Shown here piece by piece: positions 1-8,650 of a stretch of DNA of 33,258 nt (positions are counted from its first letter, which is position 1; each line of letters starts with the position of its first letter). Origin of the DNA: JBCCGE01 sp039029455 (GTDB taxonomy: Bacteria > Pseudomonadota > Gammaproteobacteria > Arenicellales > Poriferihabitantaceae); assembly GCA_039029455.1 (NCBI GenBank), contig JBCCGE010000033.1:1-33258 (forward strand). The letters are read 5' to 3'. A program made the position numbers and the translations under genes. The notes under the pieces are model-generated. The model did no database searches, had not been told where the DNA came from, and saw only the letters and a program-made list of their open reading frames with translations.

Positions 1-1
1 A

Positions 2-2629
2 AAAGAACAACAGGGTGAGGCTCTGTTTAACCTGGTTGAAAAAGTCAGACAAATGTCAAAATTTGCCCGCCAGGGCGATGCTGAACAGGAAGAGCAACTT
101 GTTGACTTGTTGTCCAGCGAAAGCTCTGAACAACTTTACCATCTCGCCAGAGCTTTCAGTCTTTTCTTGAACCTTGCGAACATTGCCGAGCAACATCACC
201 AAAACAGAAACCGACGATTAAAGGCTGCGGTGCCCAAGCCTGAGCTGCTGTCAGAACACGTGTCCGATGGGGCTTTGGGGGTTCTGGACAGGGAGTTGGA
301 GAAACTGATTGCTCACGGAGTCGACCCGGACACGATTGCCGATCAGGTCTGCAAACTGTCGATTAACCTTGTATTAACCGCCCATCCCACAGAAATTGTT
401 CGTCGAAGTGTGTCATCCAAATTTTTGCGTATAACGCGACTTCTGGAGGCAAATGATCGGCCCGATCTGTCGGCACTGGAGCGCAGTCAGGTTTATCAGG
501 GACTGCAACGGGCAATCACAGAGGTATGGGAAACAGACGAAATCAGGCGTTTACAGCCAACGCCGGTGGACGAAGCCAAAACCGTGCTGGTTGCAATGGA
601 ACAATCACTTTGGGAGGTCGTTCCAGTCGTTACCCGGGAACTTGATCAGGCGCTGGTTCGACATACGGGAAAACGACTTCCGCTGGACTCAGTACCGATT
701 TCATTTGGTTCCTGGGTGGGCGGGGACCGCGACGGCAATCCGAATTGCACCCCCGCAATCACCCACATCGTCGGTATTCAGAACAAACTTCGGGCAGCAG
801 AATTATTCAGCACAGAAATTGATGAGCTGAGACGCGACCTTTCAATGACAGACTGTAATGCAGAAATGCGGGCAATTGTGGGTGGCGCGGCTGAACCCTA
901 TCGCTCTCTTCTCGAGAAAGTCCTGAAAAAGCTACGCAACACTATTAAGTTCCATTCTCGAGAAATCAGCAGGCTCCGGACTGACGAACCTTATCACCCT
1001 ACCCTCGGTACTCCGCGGATTTCATTCTCCGATGACCTCAGGGCCCCACTTCTGCTGTGCTATCGGTCACTTTGCGAATGTGGTGATAATCTGATTGCCG
1101 AAGGCCGACTGACCGATATCCTGAGACGGTTAGAGGCCTTCGGAATTAGTCTTTTCCAGCTTGATATCCGACAGGAAGCGGATCGCCATAGCGAAGCGAT
1201 CGATGCAATCACTCAATTTATCGGCCTCGGCAGTTATGCTGAATGGGATGAGTCTGAACGGCAGGCCTTCCTGATCAAGGAGCTGAACAATCCTAGACCG
1301 CTGATTAGTTCTGAATTTCCGGCTGATGGGGAAGCCAGTGAGGACGTCCGCGTGGTTCTGCAGACGTTTCGGATGCTGGCCAGGGAGAACCGGGAGACGC
1401 TGGGAGCGTATGTCATTTCAATGGCATCTCAGCCATCGGACATACTCGCTGTCGAGCTCCTGCAGAGGGAATGTCGAGTCAAGACGCCTCTTCGTGTTGT
1501 GCCTCTGTTTGAGCGACTGGACCATCTTCAGGGGGCGCCCGAGTGCATGCGCAGACTATTCGAAACAAGCTGGTATCGGCAACGAATCAACGGTAAACAG
1601 GAAGTGATGATAGGTTACTCCGATTCCGCGAAGGATGCGGGCAAACTCGCAGCATCGTGGGGGCTGTATCAGGCGCAGGAGGCACTGGTCGATGTCTTCA
1701 AACAATACGATGTCGAACTGACACTATTTCACGGTCGCGGGGGAACTGTCGCCCGTGGTGGAGGACCGGCGTACGAAGCCATTCGGTCGCAGCCGCCCGG
1801 CTCCGTGGGTGGCCGTATGCGCGTGACGGAACAGGGAGAAGTTATTCAGGCCAAATTCGGGCTCCCCGGAAGCGCGATCGAGACACTCCAGACCTACATT
1901 GCTTCTGTTCTGGAAACCACGTTGATACCACCACCCGCCCCAAAACCTCTGTGGCGGGCCCAGATCGATCAGCTGGCACTTGATGCACTCACCGAATTTC
2001 ACGATGTTGTGCGTCACCATGAGCATTTTGTGGAGTACTTCAAAATGGCTACCCCCGAGCAGGAACTGACCAATCTGAAGATTGGCAGTCGACCCACTCG
2101 GAGACGTGAAGGTTCGGGAATACAGTATCTCCGCGCCATACCCTGGATATTCGCCTGGACCCAGACGCGTTTGATGCTGCCGGCCTGGCTGGGCGTTGGA
2201 AACGCACTAAAACAGGCGTTTGATCGGGGTGACACTGACGTTTTGAAAGAAATGCAACAGGAATGGCCGTTTTTCTCAGCCACACTGGATTCAATCGAAA
2301 TGGTGTTTTCAAAGGCCGATCGCGAAGTGTCGGCCATGTACGATGCAAAACTCGTTCCCGAAAGTCTGCGTCCACTGGGTCAGGAACTCCGACGGAAATA
2401 CAAGGAGACGATGTCATTGTTGCTCGAAGTGACAGAGCATTCTTATCCCCTCGAAAATGAACCCATTGTGCGAACATCAGTGGACGTTCGAAATACGTAC
2501 GTCGACCCGCTGAATATACTTCAGGTCGAATTGCTGCATCGAGAGAGGACCCAGTCGGAAGAACTTGTACTCGATGCATTGCTGGTTGCCATCAATGGAA
2601 TTGCTGCGGGTATGAGAAACACGGGGTGA
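2..2629 (+). CDS. ppc: Phosphoenolpyruvate carboxylase, 5' end outside window
   Basis: Cytoplasmic enzyme that carboxylates phosphoenolpyruvate with bicarbonate to give oxaloacetate, refilling the TCA cycle. Visible family hallmarks are the catalytic-His segment LVLTAHPTE, the segment GGDRDGNPN, GYSDSAKDAG, the glycine-rich FHGRGGTVARGGGPAY and the invariant C-terminus AAGMRNTG. An ATG exists at 53, but the frame stays open to the window edge and the 17 codons before it match E. coli Ppc residues of about 24-40 (ours LFNLVEKVRQMSKFAR, E. coli ILERVETIRKLSKSSR). The real start therefore lies roughly 70 bp upstream and only about 23 residues are missing. The stop codon overlaps the GTG of the next gene in GTGA, so translation of the two is probably coupled. 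Identity is near certain. Confidence 0.97.
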   Translation, partial: KEQQGEALFNLVEKVRQMSKFARQGDAEQEEQLVDLLSSESSEQLYHLARAFSLFLNLANIAEQHHQNRNRRLKAAVPKPELLSEHVSDGALGVLDRELEKLIAHGVDPDTIADQVCKLSINLVLTAHPTEIVRRSVSSKFLRITRLLEANDRPDLSALERSQVYQGLQRAITEVWETDEIRRLQPTPVDEAKTVLVAMEQSLWEVVPVVTRELDQALVRHTGKRLPLDSVPISFGSWVGGDRDGNPNCTPAITHIVGIQNKLRAAELFSTEIDELRRDLSMTDCNAEMRAIVGGAAEPYRSLLEKVLKKLRNTIKFHSREISRLRTDEPYHPTLGTPRISFSDDLRAPLLLCYRSLCECGDNLIAEGRLTDILRRLEAFGISLFQLDIRQEADRHSEAIDAITQFIGLGSYAEWDESERQAFLIKELNNPRPLISSEFPADGEASEDVRVVLQTFRMLARENRETLGAYVISMASQPSDILAVELLQRECRVKTPLRVVPLFERLDHLQGAPECMRRLFETSWYRQRINGKQEVMIGYSDSAKDAGKLAASWGLYQAQEALVDVFKQYDVELTLFHGRGGTVARGGGPAYEAIRSQPPGSVGGRMRVTEQGEVIQAKFGLPGSAIETLQTYIASVLETTLIPPPAPKPLWRAQIDQLALDALTEFHDVVRHHEHFVEYFKMATPEQELTNLKIGSRPTRRREGSGIQYLRAIPWIFAWTQTRLMLPAWLGVGNALKQAFDRGDTDVLKEMQQEWPFFSATLDSIEMVFSKADREVSAMYDAKLVPESLRPLGQELRRKYKETMSLLLEVTEHSYPLENEPIVRTSVDVRNTYVDPLNILQVELLHRERTQSEELVLDALLVAINGIAAGMRNTG

Positions 2630-3225
2630 CATCTGCGAACACCAGCTCTGTTACGGCCGTATTGTTAGCGGGCGGTCGTGGTAGCCGACTCGGCGGCCAG
2701 GACAAAGGGCTGCTGTTGTTCAAAGGTCAGCCCCTTTTCTTCCACCTGCTGGAGAAACTGAGCTCTCAGGCTGATGAAGCCATTATCAACGCCAACCGCC
2801 ATCAGGATACCTATGCAGAATCCGGGAAAACCGTGTTTTCTGACGATCTCGAAGATTTTCAGGGACCACTTGCTGGCATCCTTACCGCACTCACCCGAAT
2901 TCATACAAATTGGCTGATCACCCTGCCCTGCGATGGTCCCTATCTGCCTGATGATTACGTCCAGCGGATGCTGCAATCTGCGCTGAAATCAGGCACTCGT
3001 ATAGCGGTAGCGAGAGATTCCAGCCGTCAGCAACCCGTTTATCTGTTGCTACACCGCTCGCTGATTGACAGCCTCCGCAGTTATCTTGCTGAGGGTCAGC
3101 GAAAAATTGACCGGTGGTACAGTGGTCTTGACGCTGTCGAGGTGGATTTTTCTGATTGCCCGAATATGTTCGCCAATGCGAATACTATGGATGATCTCGA
3201 TACCCTTAAACTTGAACTTCCCTGA
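2626..3225 (+). CDS. mobA: Molybdenum cofactor guanylyltransferase MobA
   Basis: Cytoplasmic nucleotidyltransferase that joins GMP from GTP to molybdopterin-Mo, making the guanine dinucleotide cofactor used by DMSO-reductase-type enzymes. The N-terminal signature LLAGGRGSRLGGQDKGL (residues about 13-29) is the GTP-binding loop of the family. FQGPLAGI, the metal-binding LPCDGPYLP and the late FANANTMDDL match MobA in the same order, and the 199-residue length is normal. The start is GTG at 2626, inside the stop of ppc (4-bp overlap), which suggests co-transcription and coupling even though the two pathways are unrelated. No other molybdenum cofactor genes are visible nearby. A MocA-type cytidylyltransferase is less likely given the motif set. 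Confidence 0.93.
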   Translation: MTSANTSSVTAVLLAGGRGSRLGGQDKGLLLFKGQPLFFHLLEKLSSQADEAIINANRHQDTYAESGKTVFSDDLEDFQGPLAGILTALTRIHTNWLITLPCDGPYLPDDYVQRMLQSALKSGTRIAVARDSSRQQPVYLLLHRSLIDSLRSYLAEGQRKIDRWYSGLDAVEVDFSDCPNMFANANTMDDLDTLKLELP

Positions 3226-3320
3226 CACAGTTTGTCTTACACTTAAGGAATGTTAACGCACCATTCATTCTGAATACGGTACTATAGTGACCAATTAATA
3301 ACAGTTAGCTTGGGGGCAAC

Positions 3321-3971
3321 GTGAAGACTGTTAGGGGCTTTCGGGGACCTTCTTCAACTACCCGACTTATAAATTCACACCGTTATTGCACCAATGCATC
3401 CGCGGTGCTTGGCGGACTTGTGTTCATACTGATTTCACTGGCATCAGGTGTCGCTCACTCTGCTGTCATACTGAAAGTTGATTTCGACAGCATGGTTCGA
3501 AACAGTGAACTCGTTTTTGAGGGCGTCGCAGCACGGAAGTGGTTTCAGCGTCACCCGGAAGATGGCCGACCGATGACCTATATTCGGTTCAAAATTCGGG
3601 AAGTTATTAAGGGCACTCATAACGGTGACAGCATAGACCTCGCGTTTGAAGGCGGAACTATCGATGGTGTCACGATGCTGGTGAGCGATCTTGAAGTCCC
3701 CATTGTAGGTGAGCGCGGGATCTATTTTGTGGAATCGACCAGTAACGATCTGGCAAACCCTCTCTATGGCTGGCACCAGGGACATTACCTGATCAGTCAG
3801 GATGACGGCGGGAATCAGATAGTCAAACCCATAGACTCTAAAACCCCCACCTATGGCTCTGATCTGCCAACAACCGCAGAATCCAAGGCGTTTGGGTTAC
3901 CATCTCCAGATAAGGACGGCGAATTGATTGATGCCTTCAAGCAGAAAATCCGCAACGTGAGGGAGCAGTGA
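3321..3971 (+). CDS. Exported protein of unknown function paired with matrixin
   Basis: No family was recognised with certainty. The 216-residue product has a long basic N-region, then a hydrophobic stretch at residues about 28-44 ending in VAHSA, which looks like a Sec signal peptide cleaved near residue 45-48. The mature part is predicted to be mainly beta: LVFEGVAARK, then YIRFKIREVIKG and a glycine-rich turn, then VGERGIYFVES. This LVfEG...V.evlKG...GeR..yFv pattern resembles NTR/OB-fold-like exported proteins, but that is an inference by eye. The start is GTG at 3321 behind a GGGGG run at 3312-3316. The stop overlaps the start of the matrixin gene, so the two are almost certainly co-translated. 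It might be an inhibitor, chaperone or partner of that protease. Confidence 0.72.
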   Translation: MKTVRGFRGPSSTTRLINSHRYCTNASAVLGGLVFILISLASGVAHSAVILKVDFDSMVRNSELVFEGVAARKWFQRHPEDGRPMTYIRFKIREVIKGTHNGDSIDLAFEGGTIDGVTMLVSDLEVPIVGERGIYFVESTSNDLANPLYGWHQGHYLISQDDGGNQIVKPIDSKTPTYGSDLPTTAESKAFGLPSPDKDGELIDAFKQKIRNVREQ

Positions 3972-4645
3972 TGGCTCGTAAAGTTCATCGTATCGCTCTC
4001 AGCCTCATACTAGCAGCGGCTTTCCTCGGAAGTCCTGCACAGGCCTTTGAACTCAACGGTAGAGTTTGGCCGGGATCGAACATGGGGTTTTACGTCTCTT
4101 ACGACAACGGACAATTTGATGCCGCTTTCAAAGAGGCGGCAGCGCAATGGAACGGTCTCGGTGGGTTCAATATTTCAACCAGAAGTTGCATTTTTGTTGA
4201 CCCCTGCGCGAGTATTTCGTCCTTTGATCGGTATCCAAGTTATAAATTCAGTTCGACGAATTGTGGCGCCACCTGGGGATCTGAAACACTGGGGTTCACT
4301 CGATTCTGGTTTGTAGGTGGCACACAGTTGGTCGATGCAGACATTGTGTTTAACGCCAATCGCAATTGGGGCATTCACAACGACAACACGGCGAGTCCGT
4401 TCGATTTCCGCCGGGTCGCCGTTCATGAAATTGGTCATGCTCTGGGGTTTCTTCATACTTCGGCCCAGAGCATTATGCAGCCGAGCTACTCGAGCACGAT
4501 AAAAACACCTCAACAGGATGACATAAACGGCATGAACTTTATGTATTCGCAGGCAACCACGTCATTTGAATTTACATTGTGCCCGACCCCTGAGGGCAGC
4601 GATATCATTCCATCAATATTACCGATTATTCTCGATGAGGAGTGA
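3971..4645 (+). CDS. Secreted matrixin-type zinc metalloprotease
   Basis: Predicted exported metallopeptidase of the metzincin clan. Residues 1-25 form a clear signal peptide ending in SPAQA. The zinc-binding motif HEIGHALGFLH lies at residues 152-162 (three His ligands and the catalytic Glu153), followed by a Met-turn SIMQP at 167-171 and a closing helix DDINGMNFMY, all in the order expected of peptidase family M10A-like matrixins. There is no room for a propeptide or cysteine switch: the catalytic fold begins right after the signal sequence. Cysteines at 73, 79 and 98 could form disulphides. ATG 3971 is preferred over GTG 3968 because GAGGGAG at 3959-3965 then has a 5-nt spacer. It shares TGATG with the upstream gene. 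The substrate is unknown. Confidence 0.88.
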   Translation: MARKVHRIALSLILAAAFLGSPAQAFELNGRVWPGSNMGFYVSYDNGQFDAAFKEAAAQWNGLGGFNISTRSCIFVDPCASISSFDRYPSYKFSSTNCGATWGSETLGFTRFWFVGGTQLVDADIVFNANRNWGIHNDNTASPFDFRRVAVHEIGHALGFLHTSAQSIMQPSYSSTIKTPQQDDINGMNFMYSQATTSFEFTLCPTPEGSDIIPSILPIILDEE

Positions 4646-4664
4646 GCTTACTCAAAGTCACTCC
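4639..4664. terminator. Hairpin at the matrixin stop codon
   Basis: Perfect 7-bp inverted repeat GGAGTGA/TCACTCC with a 12-nt loop, overlapping the matrixin stop codon at 4643-4645. No T-run follows, so it may be a weak or Rho-assisted terminator or an mRNA 3'-end stabiliser between the convergent genes. Confidence 0.35.
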
Positions 4665-4709
4665 AGAACGGTGAATTCGAATACAAGAATTTAAGCCTGT
4701 TGGATTGAT

Positions 4710-5417
4710 TTAGCTGGAAAACTCCAGTGTGATTCTGCGGTTCTGCCGGCCCTTCTTTTTGATGCTTTGAATTCGAATCGGACCAATCTCCGAGCTTGAG
4801 CGAACGTGTGTTCCGCCACAGGGCTGCAGGTCGGCGTCTCCAAACTTTACCAGACGAACTTGACCACTGCCCATAGGCGGTGCAACGGCCAGTGTTCGAA
4901 CCAGGTGCTGATTCGCCATCATTTCCTCATCACTTATCCAAAGGATTTCCATCGGATGGTCGGCATGAATCAGTTCATTGACCGAATCTTCGATAGATTG
5001 TTTGTCGGGCGGCTCTGGCAAATCGAAATCGAGTCGTGCGCTTTCTTCGCGGATAGACCCGCCGGTTACGGGTGCGGGAACAGCTGCACACAGCATATGG
5101 AGTGCACTGTGTAATCGCATGATTTTGTGACGTCGTTGCCAATCCAGCCTGGCAACGACCTGGCAACCCATGGGTATATCCGAAGGTGGATCGTCAATCT
5201 GATGGATATGCAAACCGGATTGTGGATCACGATAACAGTCGGTTACCAACATGATTTTTCCGCTCTCCAACTCCAAAGTTCCGATATCTCCGGGTTGACC
5301 GCCCCCGCGAGAGAAGAACACGGTCTGATCCAAAACGAGGCCATGTTCAACTGAATCCACTATGCGGCCATCGCATTCAGCGAGATATCCGTCGTCTCTG
5401 AAAAGCTCCGCAGTCAT
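4710..5417 (-). CDS. AlaX-type alanyl-tRNA editing hydrolase
   Basis: Free-standing editing domain related to the C-terminal part of alanyl-tRNA synthetase. Known members hydrolyse Ser-tRNA(Ala) or Gly-tRNA(Ala) and so protect translation fidelity in the cytoplasm. The N-terminal part carries TVFFSRGGGQPGDIG (residues 32-46), like the glycine-rich motif of AlaRS editing domains. The four zinc-site residues are present: H103 and H107 in RLHSALHML, and C200 and H204 in CGGTHV. The usual HTALH is HSALH here, a mild change. The length of 235 residues fits the AlaX-M class. It starts 6 bp after the stop of the Gfo/Idh/MocA gene on the same strand, so they likely form one transcript, although no functional link is obvious. 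Confidence 0.88.
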   Translation of the reverse strand: MTAELFRDDGYLAECDGRIVDSVEHGLVLDQTVFFSRGGGQPGDIGTLELESGKIMLVTDCYRDPQSGLHIHQIDDPPSDIPMGCQVVARLDWQRRHKIMRLHSALHMLCAAVPAPVTGGSIREESARLDFDLPEPPDKQSIEDSVNELIHADHPMEILWISDEEMMANQHLVRTLAVAPPMGSGQVRLVKFGDADLQPCGGTHVRSSSEIGPIRIQSIKKKGRQNRRITLEFSS

Positions 5418-5423
5418 TCGTGC

Positions 5424-6374
5424 TCAACCTTTGGACATTGAGTTGGCGATCTCCTGGCGGACCTGCGTCGCCACTTCAACGGCACGCAGGCCATCTTCAC
5501 CGGACACAAGAGGTGATCGACGGTTACGCACACAATCAGCAAAGTGGGCAAGTTCAGCATCTAGTGGTTGCTGAGGTGTGAGATCAACAATTCGTTGTTT
5601 AAGCGAAGGAAATTTTTCACCCGCGGCAGGTTGTTCGGTTGTAACTTCCTCGAGACTCTGATCCGCAAAATTGAGCCCAAGGTAGTGCTTCTCTGCGAAC
5701 ACACGAATCCGACGGAACTGTGACCTTGAAACGCGGCTGGCTGTCACATTCGCCACCGCACCATTTTCGAATTCCAGTCGCGCGTTGGCGATATCAACAT
5801 GGTCGGTAACTACGCGAGTACCATTTGCTGACACTCTGACAAGATCTGATGGAACCAGAGACATAACGATATCGATGTCGTGGATCATTAAATCAGTAAC
5901 AACATCAACATCGGTCGCACGCTCAACAAATTTTCCAAGTCTGTGAACTTCGATAAATCTTGGGTTGGCTGAGAGTTCCGCCAGTTTCATCACGCCCGCA
6001 TTAAACCGTTCGAGATGCCCGATCTGCAAGATACATCCGACATCTTCGGCAAACCGGACAATCTCCTCGCTCTCCGCAACCGTTGGTGCAATAGGTTTTT
6101 CAAGCATGACATGTACACCATTCTTGAGAAATGGCAGGGTCACGTCTAAATGTAAACTGGTCGGAACGACAATACTTACCGCGTCAACCTGACCAAAAAA
6201 AGAGTCAACGGACTTAAACGCCTCGCAATCGTATTGCTCTGCAATATGATTACAGGCTTCGGTATCAATATCGTGAATCCCAACCAGTTCCACACCGGGA
6301 AGTGCGGCGTATATTTTTGCGTGAATCTTGCCGAGATACCCTACCCCTACGACACCGACACGGACAGACTTCAT
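5424..6374 (-). CDS. Gfo/Idh/MocA family NAD(P)-dependent oxidoreductase
   Basis: Member of the glucose-fructose oxidoreductase/inositol dehydrogenase family, which oxidises or reduces sugar-type alcohols with NAD(P). The Rossmann motif GVGYLG is at residues 10-15, the catalytic-lysine motif LEKPIA at 91-96, and the D-x3-HD motif DLMIHDIDIV at 161-170. Start ATG 6374 was chosen over an in-frame codon at 6422 because it places the Rossmann strand right at the N-terminus, as in the family (316 residues). No clear Shine-Dalgarno precedes it. It lies downstream of oxyR (72-bp gap) and just upstream of the AlaX gene. The substrate cannot be told from sequence; nucleotide-sugar dehydrogenases are one possibility. 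Confidence 0.85.
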   Translation of the reverse strand: MKSVRVGVVGVGYLGKIHAKIYAALPGVELVGIHDIDTEACNHIAEQYDCEAFKSVDSFFGQVDAVSIVVPTSLHLDVTLPFLKNGVHVMLEKPIAPTVAESEEIVRFAEDVGCILQIGHLERFNAGVMKLAELSANPRFIEVHRLGKFVERATDVDVVTDLMIHDIDIVMSLVPSDLVRVSANGTRVVTDHVDIANARLEFENGAVANVTASRVSRSQFRRIRVFAEKHYLGLNFADQSLEEVTTEQPAAGEKFPSLKQRIVDLTPQQPLDAELAHFADCVRNRRSPLVSGEDGLRAVEVATQVRQEIANSMSKG

Positions 6375-6446
6375 AGTAATTACAACAATTAAAGTAGCAA
6401 GCCTACATCGAAAGTTGCGCAAAGGCGAGGGCGCGGTGCTTCACTT

Positions 6447-7376
6447 TCAGGTCACAGCCCCGGTCATCTCAACACATCCGATCGTAGAGGACTGAATGGC
6501 TGAAACAAGCGCATGAATTGCCTGCGCGCGCGGATAGCCTTTACGAAAAGCCAACGCGACTTCACGCCGCGGTGCTGTACCTGTAAAACGTTTTACAGAC
6601 AGAAGTTTTCTCGAATAATCCTCGTCACCCGCTGCGCTGCACGGTAAAACCGTAACTCCAACACCGCTGGCTACCATGTGACGGATGGTTTCTATTGATC
6701 CGCTTTCCAGCGTTTTTTGAAGATCGTCACCCTGCCCCGGCATAAGGCAACCCGGACAAACCTGAAGAACCTGATCACGGAAGCAGTGGCCTTGCCCCAA
6801 CAACAAAACTGTTTCGGTAGACAACTCATCACGCGTAATCGACTTTCGTTTCGCCCACTGGTGTGACACGGGAACGACGACGACAAAAGGTTCTTCGTAA
6901 AGCGACCTCAGCTCCACACCGGGCTCTTCGAAAGGCTTTGAGATGATTATGGCGTCCAGATTGCCCTGCTTGAGACGAACCCTCAAATCCGAAGTAAATC
7001 CCTCTTCGATTATCAGTGGCATATCCGGCAACTGCTGTCTAAGAACGGGTATCAAATGCGGCAGCAAATAGGGGCCAACGGTGTGGATGATTCCTACTCT
7101 CAGCGGTTCAGAGAACGGATCGCCTCCGGCGGCAATTTCCTTTACCTGAGCCGCTGTTTCGAGAACAGTCTGAGCCTGATCCACAATCTGCTTGCCAATC
7201 GGGGTCACAACTACTTCGCTGGCGCCACGCTCAAAAATCTTTACATTCAGTTCGTCTTCAAGCTTTTTAACGGCCACGCTGAGAGTGGGCTGACTGACGA
7301 AACAGCTGCTTGCCGCTCGACCAAAATGACGCTCACGGGCAACTGCAACTATGTATCGTAATTCGTTAAGCGTCAT
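6447..7376 (-). CDS. oxyR: Hydrogen peroxide-sensing regulator OxyR
   Basis: LysR-family transcription factor that senses peroxide through a reversible disulphide and then activates antioxidant genes. The N-terminal winged helix (residues 1-60: MTLNELRYIVAVARERHFGR and SQPTLSVAVKKLE) is typical. The effector domain carries GHCFRDQVLQVC, with C198 and C207 spaced exactly as the redox pair C199/C208 of E. coli OxyR. That pair separates OxyR from other LysR proteins. A further Cys at 210 makes a CPGC motif, which E. coli OxyR does not have. The length of 309 residues is normal. It is transcribed away from the short-chain dehydrogenase gene. A Prx5-like peroxiredoxin gene about 2.2 kb away is a natural regulon candidate. 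Confidence 0.94.
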   Translation of the reverse strand: MTLNELRYIVAVARERHFGRAASSCFVSQPTLSVAVKKLEDELNVKIFERGASEVVVTPIGKQIVDQAQTVLETAAQVKEIAAGGDPFSEPLRVGIIHTVGPYLLPHLIPVLRQQLPDMPLIIEEGFTSDLRVRLKQGNLDAIIISKPFEEPGVELRSLYEEPFVVVVPVSHQWAKRKSITRDELSTETVLLLGQGHCFRDQVLQVCPGCLMPGQGDDLQKTLESGSIETIRHMVASGVGVTVLPCSAAGDEDYSRKLLSVKRFTGTAPRREVALAFRKGYPRAQAIHALVSAIQSSTIGCVEMTGAVT

Positions 7377-7786
7377 GTCATCACAAGTACTTACCAGATT
7401 TCAGTGCAACTGTTCGAGGCCATTTTCCAAACAAGAGACCACATCCGAAGACACTTGTTCCATTCAATATTACGGGTGCAGATGACCGCTACCAACTTGT
7501 TTAACCTTTTACAAAATTACAGCGGCAAATTCTGTATTGAATTGGTCAGGAACTCGCAGCACTTGGTGCTCAACAACCCCAGAAGCAGGAATTGGGTGCA
7601 AAGATTTACCGAATTCGCTTAATCTACTGTCTGCTTAGTAAACACACAGTTCACTCACACGGGAATAAGCCGTGACACCCAGGGCACTGCACACCGGAAA
7701 TGCTTACAGAGATCGGAATATTTATTTTATAGTTAGCGATGAATCATTCGCATTGATTATGTGCAACTGCCCAGCGATATTTAGCA
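7377..7786. other. 410-bp divergent intergenic region, oxyR / SDR
   Basis: Non-coding space between the divergent oxyR and dehydrogenase start codons. It is AT-richer than its flanks and should hold both promoters. A TATAGT hexamer at 7728-7733 is the best -10 candidate for the rightward gene, but it has no good -35. A small inverted repeat AGCAC-TTG-GTGCT lies at 7558-7570. No convincing OxyR tandem ATAG/CTAT site, RNA gene or terminator was seen. A 72-codon open frame at 7404-7622 looks like chance. Confidence 0.5.
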
Positions 7787-8635
7787 ATGAACAATTTTTC
7801 CGATAAAAACGTGCTGGTTACCGGATGCTCCAGCGGAATTGGACTGGAAGTAGCAAAGACTCTTTCGAGCCGGGGGTTTGAAGTTTTCGCAGGTTTTCGG
7901 GAGATATCCCAGGCCTCTGTTCTGGATGGTCACGCTGCCGTACCCGTCGAACTTGACCTCGATAACTCCCGATCAATCGAGACCGCGGTTGAGTTTATTC
8001 TGAGTAAATCGAATGGTCGACTTTATGGTTTGATCAACAACGCGGCATACGGCCAGCCCGGTGCTGTCGAAGATTTACCGCGGGCGGCTCTCGAGAAGCA
8101 GTTCAGCACGAATGTTTTTGGCACTCAGGAACTGACCAACCTAGTGCTGCCAGGCATGAGAAATCAAAATGAGGGGCGAATTGTTCAGATAAGCTCGATT
8201 CTGGGATTTATCTGCTTACGGTTCAGAGGTGCCTACAACGCAAGCAAATATGCACTGGAGGCTCTGACCGATACGATGAGACTTGAATTAGCGGGCACAG
8301 GAATACACTTGTCCCTGATCGAGCCCGGTCCCGTTCGAAGTGATTTTCGCAAGAACGCCTTAAATCATTTTCTCGCAAACATCGACGCAGAAAACAGCCC
8401 GTATTCAACCACCTATGACCGTGTTCTGGGGCGACTGCAATCACTGGAAGAAGCACGTTTCACACTCCCTGAGAGCGCAGTCTGTGACGTCTGTCTGCAC
8501 GCTTTGACACACAAAAAACCGAAAATACGCTATCGGGTCACCGTTCCGACAAAAATTATGGCACCGCTTAAGCGCCTGTTGCCAGACCGTTTAATGGACC
8601 AGGTGCTGCTAAAAAGTGGCGATTCTGACGAGTGA
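7787..8635 (+). CDS. Short-chain dehydrogenase/reductase (SDR)
   Basis: Classical SDR oxidoreductase using NAD(P)H. The cofactor loop TGCSSGIG is at residues 12-19, the NNAAYG motif at 84-89, the catalytic Ser in QISSILG (135-141), and the Tyr-Lys pair in YNASK (Y150, K154). The C-terminal third carries a basic segment (LTHKKPKIRYRVTVPTKIM) similar to SDRs acting on lipid, steroid or retinol-like alcohols, but the substrate is unknown. The 282-residue length is normal. It is divergent from oxyR across 410 bp and convergent with htpX, 15 bp apart. No partner enzyme is adjacent. Confidence 0.88.
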   Translation: MNNFSDKNVLVTGCSSGIGLEVAKTLSSRGFEVFAGFREISQASVLDGHAAVPVELDLDNSRSIETAVEFILSKSNGRLYGLINNAAYGQPGAVEDLPRAALEKQFSTNVFGTQELTNLVLPGMRNQNEGRIVQISSILGFICLRFRGAYNASKYALEALTDTMRLELAGTGIHLSLIEPGPVRSDFRKNALNHFLANIDAENSPYSTTYDRVLGRLQSLEEARFTLPESAVCDVCLHALTHKKPKIRYRVTVPTKIMAPLKRLLPDRLMDQVLLKSGDSDE

Positions 8636-8650
8636 GAATGTTGAATTCTG

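Noticed and set aside
2049..2579. 176-codon open frame opposite ppc
   Set aside because: It lies wholly inside the highly conserved C-terminal part of ppc and has no family features.
7404..7622. 72-codon open frame between oxyR and the SDR gene
   Set aside because: No ribosome site, no recognisable motif, and it covers the region where both divergent promoters must lie.
7753..7781. TTGATT-17-GATATT as promoter for the SDR gene
   Set aside because: Transcription would begin at or after the start codon; a leaderless mRNA is possible but not supported.
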